The position numbers and the translations under genes were made by a program. Of a stretch of 64,000 bases of DNA, positions 16,158 to 24,202 are shown piece after piece (positions within the stretch are counted from its first letter, which is position 1; the number at the start of each line of letters is the position of its first letter). A model generated the notes under the pieces. That model did no database searches, had not been told where the DNA came from, and saw nothing but the letters and a program-made list of their open reading frames with translations. The stretch spans positions 186,001 to 250,000 of the forward strand of contig OZ244725.1 in NCBI GenBank assembly GCA_965219305.1, in the 5' to 3' direction. Source of the stretch: DATHTS01 sp965219305 (GTDB lineage Bacteria > Acidobacteriota > Blastocatellia > Pyrinomonadales > Pyrinomonadaceae).

Positions 16158-16773
16158 CGTTAAGTTTTTTTTCTCCGGCTTTTATATCAACTTTCAAAAA
16201 ATTCTCTTTCGGCGGAATCGGGCAATTATAGCGGTCGCTGCCGTAAGCACAATTCGGATTGTAAGCGTTGTTAAAATTCAAAATAACTTTGTCGCCTTTT
16301 GCCGGCAAACGCAGATCAATATATCTTCCGCCGCCGTAAGTTTCTTTACCGTTCGTCGAATCTTTGAACGGGACGAAAAACAAATCAGCGTATTCAGGAA
16401 ACTTTTTCAAAAGTTCTGCGTCCGCTTGATAAATGCTCAAAGTGTGATTTTCGCCATTTAATTGAAATTCCAGAATTCCGTATTTTACAAACTTTTTCGA
16501 TGTTCCCGAAGAAGTCGGCATTTGAAAATGTTTCTCGTCCGAAGTTCTCGTAAATTTTGCTTCGACTTTGAATTTTGCGTCTTCGTCGAAATAATTCAAA
16601 CCTTTAAAATCCGCGAAATCTTCATCTTTTAACGGCGATTCGTCTTTGTTACGAAATTCTTTATTGCGTCCTTCGCGGAAAATTTTAACATCGGTCGAAC
16701 CGTAAAAAGTCTGAGAATTTGCATAATTTGGGAACAATGTGAACAGAGCGATTGTTAAAATTAAAAACTTCAT
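16144..16773 (-). CDS. DUF1684 secreted protein
   Basis: 209 residues from ATG 16773 (MKFLILTIALFTLFP, signal peptide); the longer frame would run into nuoM. DUF1684 hallmarks are KDEDFADFKGLNYFDED, the 'FFVPFKDSTNGKETYGGGRY' region, IDLRLPAKGDKVILNFNNAY and NPNCAYGSDRYNCPIPP near the C-terminus. The family is widespread in Bacteroidota and Acidobacteriota and of unknown function. It begins 11 bases after nuoM and overlaps the next gene by 14 bases, so it is probably co-transcribed with nuo. It is cargo rather than a complex I subunit. Confidence 0.88.
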   Translation of the reverse strand: MKFLILTIALFTLFPNYANSQTFYGSTDVKIFREGRNKEFRNKDESPLKDEDFADFKGLNYFDEDAKFKVEAKFTRTSDEKHFQMPTSSGTSKKFVKYGILEFQLNGENHTLSIYQADAELLKKFPEYADLFFVPFKDSTNGKETYGGGRYIDLRLPAKGDKVILNFNNAYNPNCAYGSDRYNCPIPPKENFLKVDIKAGEKKLNDVSK

Positions 16774-16783
16774 TCTGCAAAAC

Positions 16784-18400
16784 TTAGTGTTCAATCGCTT
16801 TTTCCGGCGTTTTGATTTCCGTTTTTTCAATCACACCGCCTTTCGTGCTTTCGCCGCTCACTCTTTGTTGAATTGCAGAAACCGCCGATTGCGAAGCGTT
16901 CAAAAATGGTTTCGGATAAACACCCATAAATACCATTAAGAACAAAAGCGGAATCATCAGACCGATTTCGCGGTAACTTAAATCTTTTAATTTGCGGTTT
17001 TTCGGATTCGTAACTTTACCGAAGAAAACTCTTTGAACCATCCACAGCAGATAAACCGCCGCGAAAATCACGCCCGTTCCGGCGAACATTGTGGCGATAT
17101 AGTTCCAATTTGTATCGGCGGTGATTGATAAAATGTGCGAATTCCACATTCCGATCATAATCAGAAATTCGCCGACGAAACCGTTTAAAAACGGCAGTCC
17201 GATCGAAGCCATCGTCGTGAAAACGAAGAATGTCGCATACAGCGGCATCACGCTTGAAAGTCCGCCAAATTCAGTAATTGCGCGTGTGTGTCGGCGTTCG
17301 TAAATAAATCCGACGAGCAAAAACAACGCGCCCGTTGCGATGCCGTGATTCAGCATTTGATAAAGTGCGCCCTGCATTCCCATTTCGGTAAATGAAAACA
17401 TTCCCAAAATGACAAAACCCATATGCGCGACCGACGAATATGCGACGAGCCGTTTTATGTCCGGCTGAACCATCGCGACGAGTGCGCCGTAAATAATTCC
17501 GATAATTGCCAAGATAATAAAAATCCAAGCAAATTCGCGCGATGCTTCTGGAAACAAAGTGAAATTAAACCGCATCAAGCCGTAAGTTCCCATTTTCAAA
17601 AGCACGGCGGCGAGAATTACAGAACCCGCAGTCGGTGCTTCAGTGTGCGCGTCCGGCAACCAAGTGTGAAACGGAAACAGCGGAACTTTGATGGCAAAAG
17701 CCAGAGCAAACGCGAGAAATAAAACGATTCCCGTATTATGCGGCAAAACGAGCGCGCCCGTCTGAAGCGAATGTAAAAGCGTTACATAATCGAACGTGCC
17801 GAATCCGCCGGGCATATTCGCGTGCTGATAATACAAACCGATTATCGCCACGAGCATCAGCAAGCTTCCCAGAGCCGTGAAAATAAAAAATTTGACCGCC
17901 GCGTAAATTCGATTTTCGCCGCCCCAAATTCCGATAAGAAAAAACATCGGCACGAGCGACGCTTCAAAGAACAGGTAAAAAACGAGCAGATCGAGCGAAC
18001 AAAATACGCCGATCATCGCGCTTTCCAAAAGCAATATAAAAACGTAAAACGCCGTCGCACGTTTTTCGACCGCGTGCCATGTCGAAAGCACGGCAATCGG
18101 CATTATAAACGTCGTCAACAGCACGAGCCACAACGAAAGTCCGTCAACGCCGACGTGATAATTCGTGTTTATTGCCTGAATCCAGGGAATATTTTTCTCA
18201 AAGAAAAAACCGTTCGCCGAAGCCGTATGCGAACCCAAAAGCAGCAGCGAAACGACGAAATTTATTAATGTAAATCCGAGCGTTATCCACTTTAATTGAC
18301 TTTCGGGACGATTCGCCATTCCGTGTGCGAGAGTCGCCAGACCGCCGAATACAGGCAGTAAAATCAAAATCGTTAAAAGATTTTCGTTTATAAAATCCAT
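16784..18400 (-). CDS. nuoM: NADH-quinone oxidoreductase subunit M
   Basis: 538 residues with about 14 helices. Conserved elements are NYHVGVDGLSLWLVLLTTF, YLFFEASLVPMFFLIGIWGG (the key Glu), FAFALAFAIKVPLFPFHTWL with PDAHTEAPTAGSVILAA, and IKRLVAYSSVAHMGFV. It is a proton-pumping antiporter-like subunit of complex I. A secreted-protein gene separates it by 5 bases from that gene's stop on the nuoL side. The C-terminus has a short charged tail (KGGVIEKTEIKTPEKAIEH). Length is in the normal range. Confidence 0.97.
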   Translation of the reverse strand: MDFINENLLTILILLPVFGGLATLAHGMANRPESQLKWITLGFTLINFVVSLLLLGSHTASANGFFFEKNIPWIQAINTNYHVGVDGLSLWLVLLTTFIMPIAVLSTWHAVEKRATAFYVFILLLESAMIGVFCSLDLLVFYLFFEASLVPMFFLIGIWGGENRIYAAVKFFIFTALGSLLMLVAIIGLYYQHANMPGGFGTFDYVTLLHSLQTGALVLPHNTGIVLFLAFALAFAIKVPLFPFHTWLPDAHTEAPTAGSVILAAVLLKMGTYGLMRFNFTLFPEASREFAWIFIILAIIGIIYGALVAMVQPDIKRLVAYSSVAHMGFVILGMFSFTEMGMQGALYQMLNHGIATGALFLLVGFIYERRHTRAITEFGGLSSVMPLYATFFVFTTMASIGLPFLNGFVGEFLIMIGMWNSHILSITADTNWNYIATMFAGTGVIFAAVYLLWMVQRVFFGKVTNPKNRKLKDLSYREIGLMIPLLFLMVFMGVYPKPFLNASQSAVSAIQQRVSGESTKGGVIEKTEIKTPEKAIEH

Positions 18401-18405
18401 TGTCT

Positions 18406-19074
18406 TTAATTATTTGAAGGCGGAGCAGACACATCGTAAAAATCCCGTGTGTTTATCCAACCGCTTTTCTTTCTTCCTTTGTCGCTCACGAAAGTTACGT
18501 TAGCTTTTTCGCCTTTGGTCTGCGAAACTCTGACGACATCTTTGCGAATTACCCAGATTTTCTGCGGTGCTTTTGTTTTTTCCGAAACGTAAAAATAACC
18601 TTTTTTTGCTGAAACGACTCGAATACTTTCCCAATTCCCGACTTCTGTCAGTTCAAACGTTTCGCCGTCACCGCGACTAATCATCGGGTTAACGTTTCCG
18701 CAACCGCCGTGTTCGCTGTCCAATTTTAAATTGACGGATTTTTTGCCGTTCTCTTCAACAAGTTTTAATTCACCGCCGATGACATCTTTATCACCCGGAT
18801 ACCAAGTTTTTATTTTGTAATTTCCGTCTGTTTGTTTGTCGCCTGAAATGAAAAACTCACAGGAAAATTGCGGTTTCCCGCCGATGCCTTCACCCGTTCC
18901 TTCAGAAAAATATCCGGTTAATTTGCCGTTCGAATCTACGCCGAGCAAAATACTTCCATATTCACCCGAAACGATTGAACTGCTTTTTTGAGCAAACACA
19001 GTTGAATTTGCCGCCACAAGAACGAACACTAATATCAAAAAAGAAAGATTAAATTTTGAAAAATTCTTCATCAT
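18406..19074 (-). CDS. Secreted hypothetical protein between nuoL and nuoM
   Basis: 222 residues with a clear signal peptide (LSFLILVFVLVAANSTVFAQ). The mature part has a beta-rich region (SGEYGSILLGVDSNGKLTGY; CGNVNPMISRGDGETFEL) and a C-terminal SH3-like segment (WVIRKDVVRVSQTKGEKANV; GWINTRDFYDV). The family is not recognised. Its ATG follows the nuoL stop with no gap (TAAATG), and nuoM starts 5 bases after its stop, so it is embedded in the nuo transcript. A periplasmic role is likely, but a link to complex I is not evident from sequence. Confidence 0.75.
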   Translation of the reverse strand: MMKNFSKFNLSFLILVFVLVAANSTVFAQKSSSIVSGEYGSILLGVDSNGKLTGYFSEGTGEGIGGKPQFSCEFFISGDKQTDGNYKIKTWYPGDKDVIGGELKLVEENGKKSVNLKLDSEHGGCGNVNPMISRGDGETFELTEVGNWESIRVVSAKKGYFYVSEKTKAPQKIWVIRKDVVRVSQTKGEKANVTFVSDKGRKKSGWINTRDFYDVSAPPSNN

Positions 19075-21384
19075 TTATCCAATCAGTTTGAATCCGTAAT
19101 AAATAAAATATCCGATAACGATCAGCGCACCGAACAAAATGAACGCAGCATAACTTCGGACGTAACCGACCTGAAGTTTTCGCGCCGCACCGCCGAGTGC
19201 CTGAACAAAATGTCCCGCGCCGTTGACGATGCCGTCAATCAGACCGACATCGAAACCTTTCCACAAACCTTCGCGCGAAAGTCCGGTCAACGGATCAACG
19301 ATGTATCCGTTGTAAAATTCATCAACGCGCCATTTATCGTGTAAAATCTTCGGCATTTTTCTGAGCGGCGTTTTGCCGAAGAACTGCCAACCGATGAAAA
19401 TTCCCAAACCTGCCAACGCCACGGATAGAGCCGCCAACATACGCTCGGTCGAAATTTCTTCCGGCGAATGTGCATTGTGTTCTTCGCCCGTTGTCGCGTG
19501 TTCGCCTTTCGGTTCTTCCGCCGCAGTCGAGTGCGAAACTTCTTTATCAGTTGAATGTTCGGGCGTTTCAATTGTCGTGTGAACGCCTTTTTTCGCAATT
19601 ATCGGTTCGAGCGTGTGTTCAAAAACATTGATGTCACCGAAACCGACCATTGAACTTACCGCATACGGAACTCCGACGAGTCCGCCGAATGTTGCCAAAA
19701 ATGCCAGAATTATCAGCGGAACGGTCATCGTCCACGGCGATTCGTGCGGATGAAAATCTTCCGGCAGATGATGATGTTCTTCATCGTCGTCGTGGTCGTC
19801 GTGGTCTGAATCGTGTTCGTCAGCGTCGGCGTGCATCCAGGCGTGCGGATCACCGTGCGGTTCGACGGCATCGTGCGCGTCGCCCATCGCGAAAGCGTTT
19901 TCTTCGGCTCTCGATGCTTCGTCCGAATCAACGACAACCGGCAAATCTTCGTGAATCGGTTCGTGGAATCTTTCCTGACCGTAAAACGTCATCCACATCA
20001 TCCGCGTCATATAGACGGCGGTTAAAACTGCGGTCAGCAAACCGACGATCCATAAAAAGAAACTCCAATCGCCCATTCCTTCGGCGGCAAAAGTTTTATA
20101 AAGAATTTCGTCTTTCGAGAAAAATCCTGCCCAAATCGGAATTCCGCAGATCGCCAGCCAGCCAGCCATCATCGTGATGAACGTGATCGGCATATATTTC
20201 CGCAGATTTCCCATCTTTCGCATATCCTGTTCGTGGTGCATTCCGTGAATCACCGATCCCGAACCGAGGAACAACAATGCTTTGAAAAATGCGTGCGTCA
20301 TCACGTGGAAGATCGCCGCCGAAAATGCGCCGACTCCGCACGCCAAAAACATATAACCGAGCTGCGAAACGGTCGAATAAGCGAGAACTTTTTTGATGTC
20401 GTTTTGCGCGAGTCCGATCGTCGCCGCGAAAAGCGCGGTCGCACAGCCGATCACCGCCACAATAAACATCGCTGTCGGCGCATTTTGATAAATTCCGTTA
20501 CAGCGGACAACCATATAAACGCCCGCCGTAACCATCGTCGCCGCGTGAATCAGCGCGGAAACCGGAGTCGGTCCAGCCATCGCGTCCGGCAGCCACGTAA
20601 ATAAAGGAATCTGCGCCGATTTTCCCGTCGCGCCGATAAATAAAAGAACGGCAATCGAAGTAATTCCGCCCGTAATTATTGCGCCCCAAGCGAACGGTTC
20701 CTGCGCCATCTGACTGATAATTCCGAGCGCGGACTGCACCTGCGTTCCGTCAACCGTTTTATCGAAAAACGAGATCGAACCCGTCATCGTAAAGACCAAA
20801 AACACGCCCATCAAAACGCCCCAATCGCCGATGCGGTTCATCACGAACGCCTTTTTCGCCGCTTTTCTGGCTTCGTCGCGTTTGATGTAATAACCGATCA
20901 GCAGATAAGAACAAAGTCCGACACCTTCCCAACCGACGAACATCAGCAGAAAATTATCCGCCAAAACGAGCGTCAGCATCGAGAACATAAAAAGATTCAG
21001 ATACGCGAAAAAGCGGTAAAATCCTTTGTCCCCGTGCATATATCCGGTGGCGAAAATATGAATCAAAAGCGCGACGAACGTGATAAAACAAGCGTAAATC
21101 CCGCTCAGACGATCCATTCCCAAACCGAAATCGGCGCGGAAATTTCCGACCTGAATCCACGTCCAAAGCTGATCAAGAATCGGTTTGCCTTCGGGCGCAA
21201 ACAACGCGCCGCCCTGGTCAATAAACGCAATATAAAACGCGACCACACACGAAACGCCGACCGCCGAACACGCCACCGCGCCGCTAAAAAGTTCGCTGTT
21301 CATCTTCTTGCCGAACAGCCAATTTATGACAGCACCGATGAGCGGCGCGAAAATTATTAGACTTAAAAAGTTGTTTTCAGTCAT
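19075..21384 (-). CDS. nuoL: NADH-quinone oxidoreductase subunit L, with His/Asp-rich loop
   Basis: 769 residues, longer than the usual 610-680. The core is standard: FGLGMDRLSGIYACFITFVA, LMFVGWEGVGLCSYLLIGYY, KSAQIPLFTWLPDAMAGPTP and IKKVLAYSTVSQLGYMFLA. An inserted hydrophilic loop after about residue 480 carries many His and Asp residues (HAWMHADADEHDSDHDDHDD and HHHLPEDFHPHESP). A second polar His/Glu stretch lies near residue 620. The C-terminal lateral-helix region follows (WRVDEFYNGYIVDPLTGLS, then a final membrane anchor). The loop may bind metal ions; this is inference. Confidence 0.96.
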   Translation of the reverse strand: MTENNFLSLIIFAPLIGAVINWLFGKKMNSELFSGAVACSAVGVSCVVAFYIAFIDQGGALFAPEGKPILDQLWTWIQVGNFRADFGLGMDRLSGIYACFITFVALLIHIFATGYMHGDKGFYRFFAYLNLFMFSMLTLVLADNFLLMFVGWEGVGLCSYLLIGYYIKRDEARKAAKKAFVMNRIGDWGVLMGVFLVFTMTGSISFFDKTVDGTQVQSALGIISQMAQEPFAWGAIITGGITSIAVLLFIGATGKSAQIPLFTWLPDAMAGPTPVSALIHAATMVTAGVYMVVRCNGIYQNAPTAMFIVAVIGCATALFAATIGLAQNDIKKVLAYSTVSQLGYMFLACGVGAFSAAIFHVMTHAFFKALLFLGSGSVIHGMHHEQDMRKMGNLRKYMPITFITMMAGWLAICGIPIWAGFFSKDEILYKTFAAEGMGDWSFFLWIVGLLTAVLTAVYMTRMMWMTFYGQERFHEPIHEDLPVVVDSDEASRAEENAFAMGDAHDAVEPHGDPHAWMHADADEHDSDHDDHDDDEEHHHLPEDFHPHESPWTMTVPLIILAFLATFGGLVGVPYAVSSMVGFGDINVFEHTLEPIIAKKGVHTTIETPEHSTDKEVSHSTAAEEPKGEHATTGEEHNAHSPEEISTERMLAALSVALAGLGIFIGWQFFGKTPLRKMPKILHDKWRVDEFYNGYIVDPLTGLSREGLWKGFDVGLIDGIVNGAGHFVQALGGAARKLQVGYVRSYAAFILFGALIVIGYFIYYGFKLIG

Positions 21385-21455
21385 TACAAAGTGATAAGCA
21401 GTAGCCTTAAATAAAAAAGTGGTTAATTTTAATCAACCACCAACTGCCGAAGTTT

Positions 21456-21761
21456 TTAATTTTTCAAAATACTCGCGTCGTCAACGTCAACCGAGATACG
21501 ATTGCGGAAAAATGCGATAAAAATTCCGAGTCCGACCGCCGCTTCCGCCGCCGCGACCGACATCACCATAAAAACGAAAAGCTGTCCCGTCGTGTCGTTG
21601 TAATACCGCGCAAATGCGACAAAAGTTAAGTTTACGGCGTTGAGCATTAACTCGATACACATAAACATCCCGATAGCGTTGCGTTTAAAAATAACGCCCG
21701 TCGCGCCGATGGTGAATAAAATTCCTGAAAGTGCCAGATATGTTGCTAAACTCGGTTCCAT
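21456..21761 (-). CDS. nuoK: NADH-quinone oxidoreductase subunit K
   Basis: 101 residues with three transmembrane helices, the size of all NuoK proteins. The motifs YLALSGILFTIGATGVIFKR, NAIGMFMCIELMLNAVNLTF (the conserved membrane Glu of the proton path) and VAAAEAAVGLGIFIAFFRN (second conserved Glu) are intact. It lies between nuoJ and nuoL; the gap to nuoJ is filled by a perfect heptamer-built hairpin. Confidence 0.97.
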   Translation of the reverse strand: MEPSLATYLALSGILFTIGATGVIFKRNAIGMFMCIELMLNAVNLTFVAFARYYNDTTGQLFVFMVMSVAAAEAAVGLGIFIAFFRNRISVDVDDASILKN

Positions 21762-21766
21762 TTTTT

Positions 21767-21830
21767 CAGTTAGCAGTTAGCAGTTAGCAGTTATCAATTT
21801 TGTTGACTGATAACTGCTAACTGCTAACTG
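21767..21830. repeat. Perfect 23-bp hairpin made of cagttag heptamers
   Basis: The left side carries four tandem CAGTTAG/T units from 21767. Bases 21774-21796 pair perfectly with 21808-21830 around an 11-base loop. It fills the nuoJ-nuoK gap (21762-21833) with almost nothing left over. It lacks a following U-run on the minus strand, so it is more likely an RNA stability or processing element, or a mobile repeat, than a terminator. Confidence 0.9.
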
Positions 21831-21833
21831 TAT

Positions 21834-22418
21834 TTACATTGCGATTCGGTAATCGTCATCTTTCTCGCCTTCGTTTCTTTTCTCGAATTCTCTGTCGGTA
21901 ACTAATTCCAATTCCGGCTGACTCAGACGACGCGCCATAATTACTCCGCCGATGATTGCCATTAACAACAAAATGCCGACGATCTCAACGGGCAGAAGAT
22001 ATTCCGTGTACATCGCCGCGCCGATGGTTAAAGTTTTTCCGGCTGTTACGTTCGGATTGATCGTCTGATTCGGCGTTTTTGTTACGGCGTAGAAAATAAA
22101 AAACGTCTGCACGAGCAGTATCAAACCCAGACCGCCGCCGACTGCGTAGAGATATTTCAGACGATTGAGCGGTTTATCGTCTTCGAGATTAAGTAACATA
22201 ATCACGAAAACCACCAAAACCATAATCGCGCCCGCGTAGATCAGAATCTGCACGATGGCGATAAACGGCGCGGCGAGCGTGATATACAAACAAGACAGCG
22301 AAATGAAAACGCCGATCAGCGAAACCGCGCTGTAAAGCGGATTTTGTTGGTAAACCACCGACAACGCACACGCGATGGCGAGTCCGGCGAATAGGAAAAA
22401 TATAACGGTTGAAGCCAT
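21834..22418 (-). CDS. nuoJ: NADH-quinone oxidoreductase subunit J
   Basis: 194 residues from ATG 22418 (MASTVIFFLFAGLAIACAL). A longer frame from 22475 exists, but its first 19 codons translate the gtgctga repeat and are not NuoJ. It has five helices. Conserved motifs are NPLYSAVSLIGVFISLSCLY, LAAPFIAIVQILIYAGAIMV and LVVFVIMLLN. After the third helix comes a membrane-exposed segment that includes NPNVTAGKTL, then EYLLPVEIVGILLLMAIIGG. A charged C-terminal tail (KRNEGEKDDDYRIAM) ends the protein. Confidence 0.95.
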   Translation of the reverse strand: MASTVIFFLFAGLAIACALSVVYQQNPLYSAVSLIGVFISLSCLYITLAAPFIAIVQILIYAGAIMVLVVFVIMLLNLEDDKPLNRLKYLYAVGGGLGLILLVQTFFIFYAVTKTPNQTINPNVTAGKTLTIGAAMYTEYLLPVEIVGILLLMAIIGGVIMARRLSQPELELVTDREFEKRNEGEKDDDYRIAM

Positions 22419-22425
22419 TTTATTA

Positions 22426-22457
22426 AGTGCTGAGTGCTGAGTGCTGAGTGCTGAGTT
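22426..22457. repeat. Four tandem gtgctga heptamers upstream of nuoJ
   Basis: AGTGCTG is repeated four times head to tail, without a complementary second arm; only a short GAGTTT/AAACTC pair follows. It lies in the 76-base gap between nuoH and nuoJ, 8 bases from the nuoJ start, and overlaps its expected ribosome-binding region. Confidence 0.85.
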
Positions 22458-22494
22458 TGAAAACTCGCGGCTCAAATCTCAATTCTCATAAATA

Positions 22495-23583
22495 CTAAAC
22501 ATTAAATAAGTAAACTAAAACGATGGTGAAAATTACGTTTGCCAACGCGAGCGGCAAAAGGAATTTCCAACCGAAATTCATCAGTTGATCGAAACGGAAG
22601 CGCGGCAAAGTTCCGCGAATCCAGATGTATAAAAACAAGAACGCAAAAATCTTTAATAAAAATCCGACGTGGCTGGCGAGCGCGTAGGGAATTGAGCCTT
22701 CGGCGAAAATATGCGAAAGTCCCGGAATATACCAGCCGCCGAGAAATAAAACCGTTCCCATCACGGAAACCGTGAACATATTCACGTATTCCGCCATAAA
22801 AAAGAGCGCAAATTTGAGCGCGGAATATTCCGTGTGAAATCCGGCGACGAGTTCGGTTTCCGCTTCCGGCAAATCGAACGGAACGCGGTTAGTTTCTGCA
22901 AATGCGGCAATCAAAAATACGATAAACCCGATAAATTGCGGAATGATAAACCAGCGAAACGGCGAATTTATCTGCGCGAAAATTATTCCGTTTAAATCGA
23001 GCGTTCCCGACAGCATCACCACGCCGATGACCGACGCGCCCATCGCCAATTCATAAGAAATCATCTGCGCCGACGAACGAAGTCCGCCCATCAAACTGTA
23101 TTTATTGTTCGACGACCAACCGGCGAGCGCGATTCCGTAAACTCCGACCGACGTAATTGCTAAAACAAACAAAACACCGACATCAATCCGTGCGATCGTC
23201 AGCGGCAAAGCACGAACGCCTTCGCCCAAACCAAACGGTAGAAAAGTCCAGTCAATCGTCGTGATCTCGGGACCGAACGGATAAACCACGATCGGCATCA
23301 GCGCGCACGTCAAAGCGACGATCGGCGCGAGATAATAAATAAATTTCGTGGATTTGTCGGGAACTAAATCCTCTTTGAAAATAAATTTGAAAAGATCGGC
23401 AAACGGCTGCAAAACGCCCCACGGTCCGACACGATTCGGTCCGATGCGCCCTTGAATCCAACCCAAAATTTTGCGTTCGCCCAAAACCGTATAGGCGACG
23501 ATCATCAAAACGCCCTGAAATGCGAGCAAAACGCCGACGGCGATAACTATAAATGGAAAAGCTGTTTTTATAATCGGTTCCAT
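22495..23583 (-). CDS. nuoH: NADH-quinone oxidoreductase subunit H
   Basis: 362 residues with about eight helices. NuoH hallmarks are RKILGWIQGRIGPNRVGPWG, LQPFADLFKFIFKEDLVP, GYG/GWSSNNKYSLMGGLRSSA, the conserved acidic loop FAETNRVPFDLPEAETELVA followed by GFHTEYSALKFALFFMAEY, and RGTLPRFRFDQLM near the end. This subunit forms the quinone cavity and couples it to the membrane arm. It starts 5 bases after the 202-residue nuclease-fold gene. In most bacteria nuoI follows nuoH; here nuoJ does. Confidence 0.97.
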   Translation of the reverse strand: MEPIIKTAFPFIVIAVGVLLAFQGVLMIVAYTVLGERKILGWIQGRIGPNRVGPWGVLQPFADLFKFIFKEDLVPDKSTKFIYYLAPIVALTCALMPIVVYPFGPEITTIDWTFLPFGLGEGVRALPLTIARIDVGVLFVLAITSVGVYGIALAGWSSNNKYSLMGGLRSSAQMISYELAMGASVIGVVMLSGTLDLNGIIFAQINSPFRWFIIPQFIGFIVFLIAAFAETNRVPFDLPEAETELVAGFHTEYSALKFALFFMAEYVNMFTVSVMGTVLFLGGWYIPGLSHIFAEGSIPYALASHVGFLLKIFAFLFLYIWIRGTLPRFRFDQLMNFGWKFLLPLALANVIFTIVLVYLFNV

Positions 23584-23588
23584 AAAAC

Positions 23589-24197
23589 TTAATTGCGGTT
23601 ATATTGCACCATATTTAGCAAAATTCCGAAAATTCGATTCGGACTTTCAATCGAATATTCAATTGCATCAACAATAACCGTGTTTTCTTCAAGATAAAGA
23701 AAATTCCAACTGCTTCCGGTCGTGACAACTCCGAAAATTCGCCGAATCGGATTTTTTTCGCGGTAATTGAAAATCTGCGCCGCCGCCATTTCAGCGATAC
23801 ACTGCGCCAGACCGCTTTTCAAATTGTCATTTTTCGCTTCGACCAAAGCGATGATCGGTGCGTCAATTTTTAATTGCTGTTCGGACTGTGAAATTAAAAA
23901 ATCGCAAACACCGTTCAGTCCTTTATCAAAATCAACATTAAATTCCGTTCCTGAGAACAAACTTATCTGTTGATTAAATTCTTTTCTAACCTCAACCAAA
24001 AAAGGCGCAACGATCAATTCGGAACGTGCTTTTTCGGTACTTATTGAAAGTGCCAACGGAACATTTCCGTGCAAAATTTCAGCCAATAATTCAGGAATCT
24101 CTTTATGTTCGATTTTGCTGAAAATGTTCGGTTCGACTTTTACTTCAAAACCTAATTTATCTTCAACATCATCTAAAGTGAAACTCGAATACGGCAT
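23589..24197 (-). CDS. Conserved hypothetical, PD-(D/E)XK nuclease-like, inside nuo cluster
   Basis: 202 residues, soluble. GVCDFLISQ followed by PIIALVEAKNDNLKSGLAQC has the D...ExK spacing of the PD-(D/E)XK fold, with a following Gln/helix region (AQCIAEMAAAQIFN). The N-terminal part (RSELIVAPFLVEVRKEFNQQ) also fits this family, which I know as a conserved hypothetical in cyanobacteria. It is flanked by nuoG (5 bases from its stop) and nuoH (5 bases). It occupies no expected complex I slot, so it is cargo. DNA cleavage is inferred from the motif only. Confidence 0.7.
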   Translation of the reverse strand: MPYSSFTLDDVEDKLGFEVKVEPNIFSKIEHKEIPELLAEILHGNVPLALSISTEKARSELIVAPFLVEVRKEFNQQISLFSGTEFNVDFDKGLNGVCDFLISQSEQQLKIDAPIIALVEAKNDNLKSGLAQCIAEMAAAQIFNYREKNPIRRIFGVVTTGSSWNFLYLEENTVIVDAIEYSIESPNRIFGILLNMVQYNRN

Positions 24198-24202
24198 AAA
24201 AT

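Noticed and set aside
21767..21830. Rho-independent terminator between nuoJ and nuoK
   Set aside because: The stem is perfect but no U-run follows on the transcribed strand and nuo genes continue beyond, so it was classed as a repeat hairpin.
22426..22457. NuoJ N-terminal extension from 22475
   Set aside because: The 19 extra codons translate the gtgctga repeat; NuoJ similarity begins at ATG 22418.
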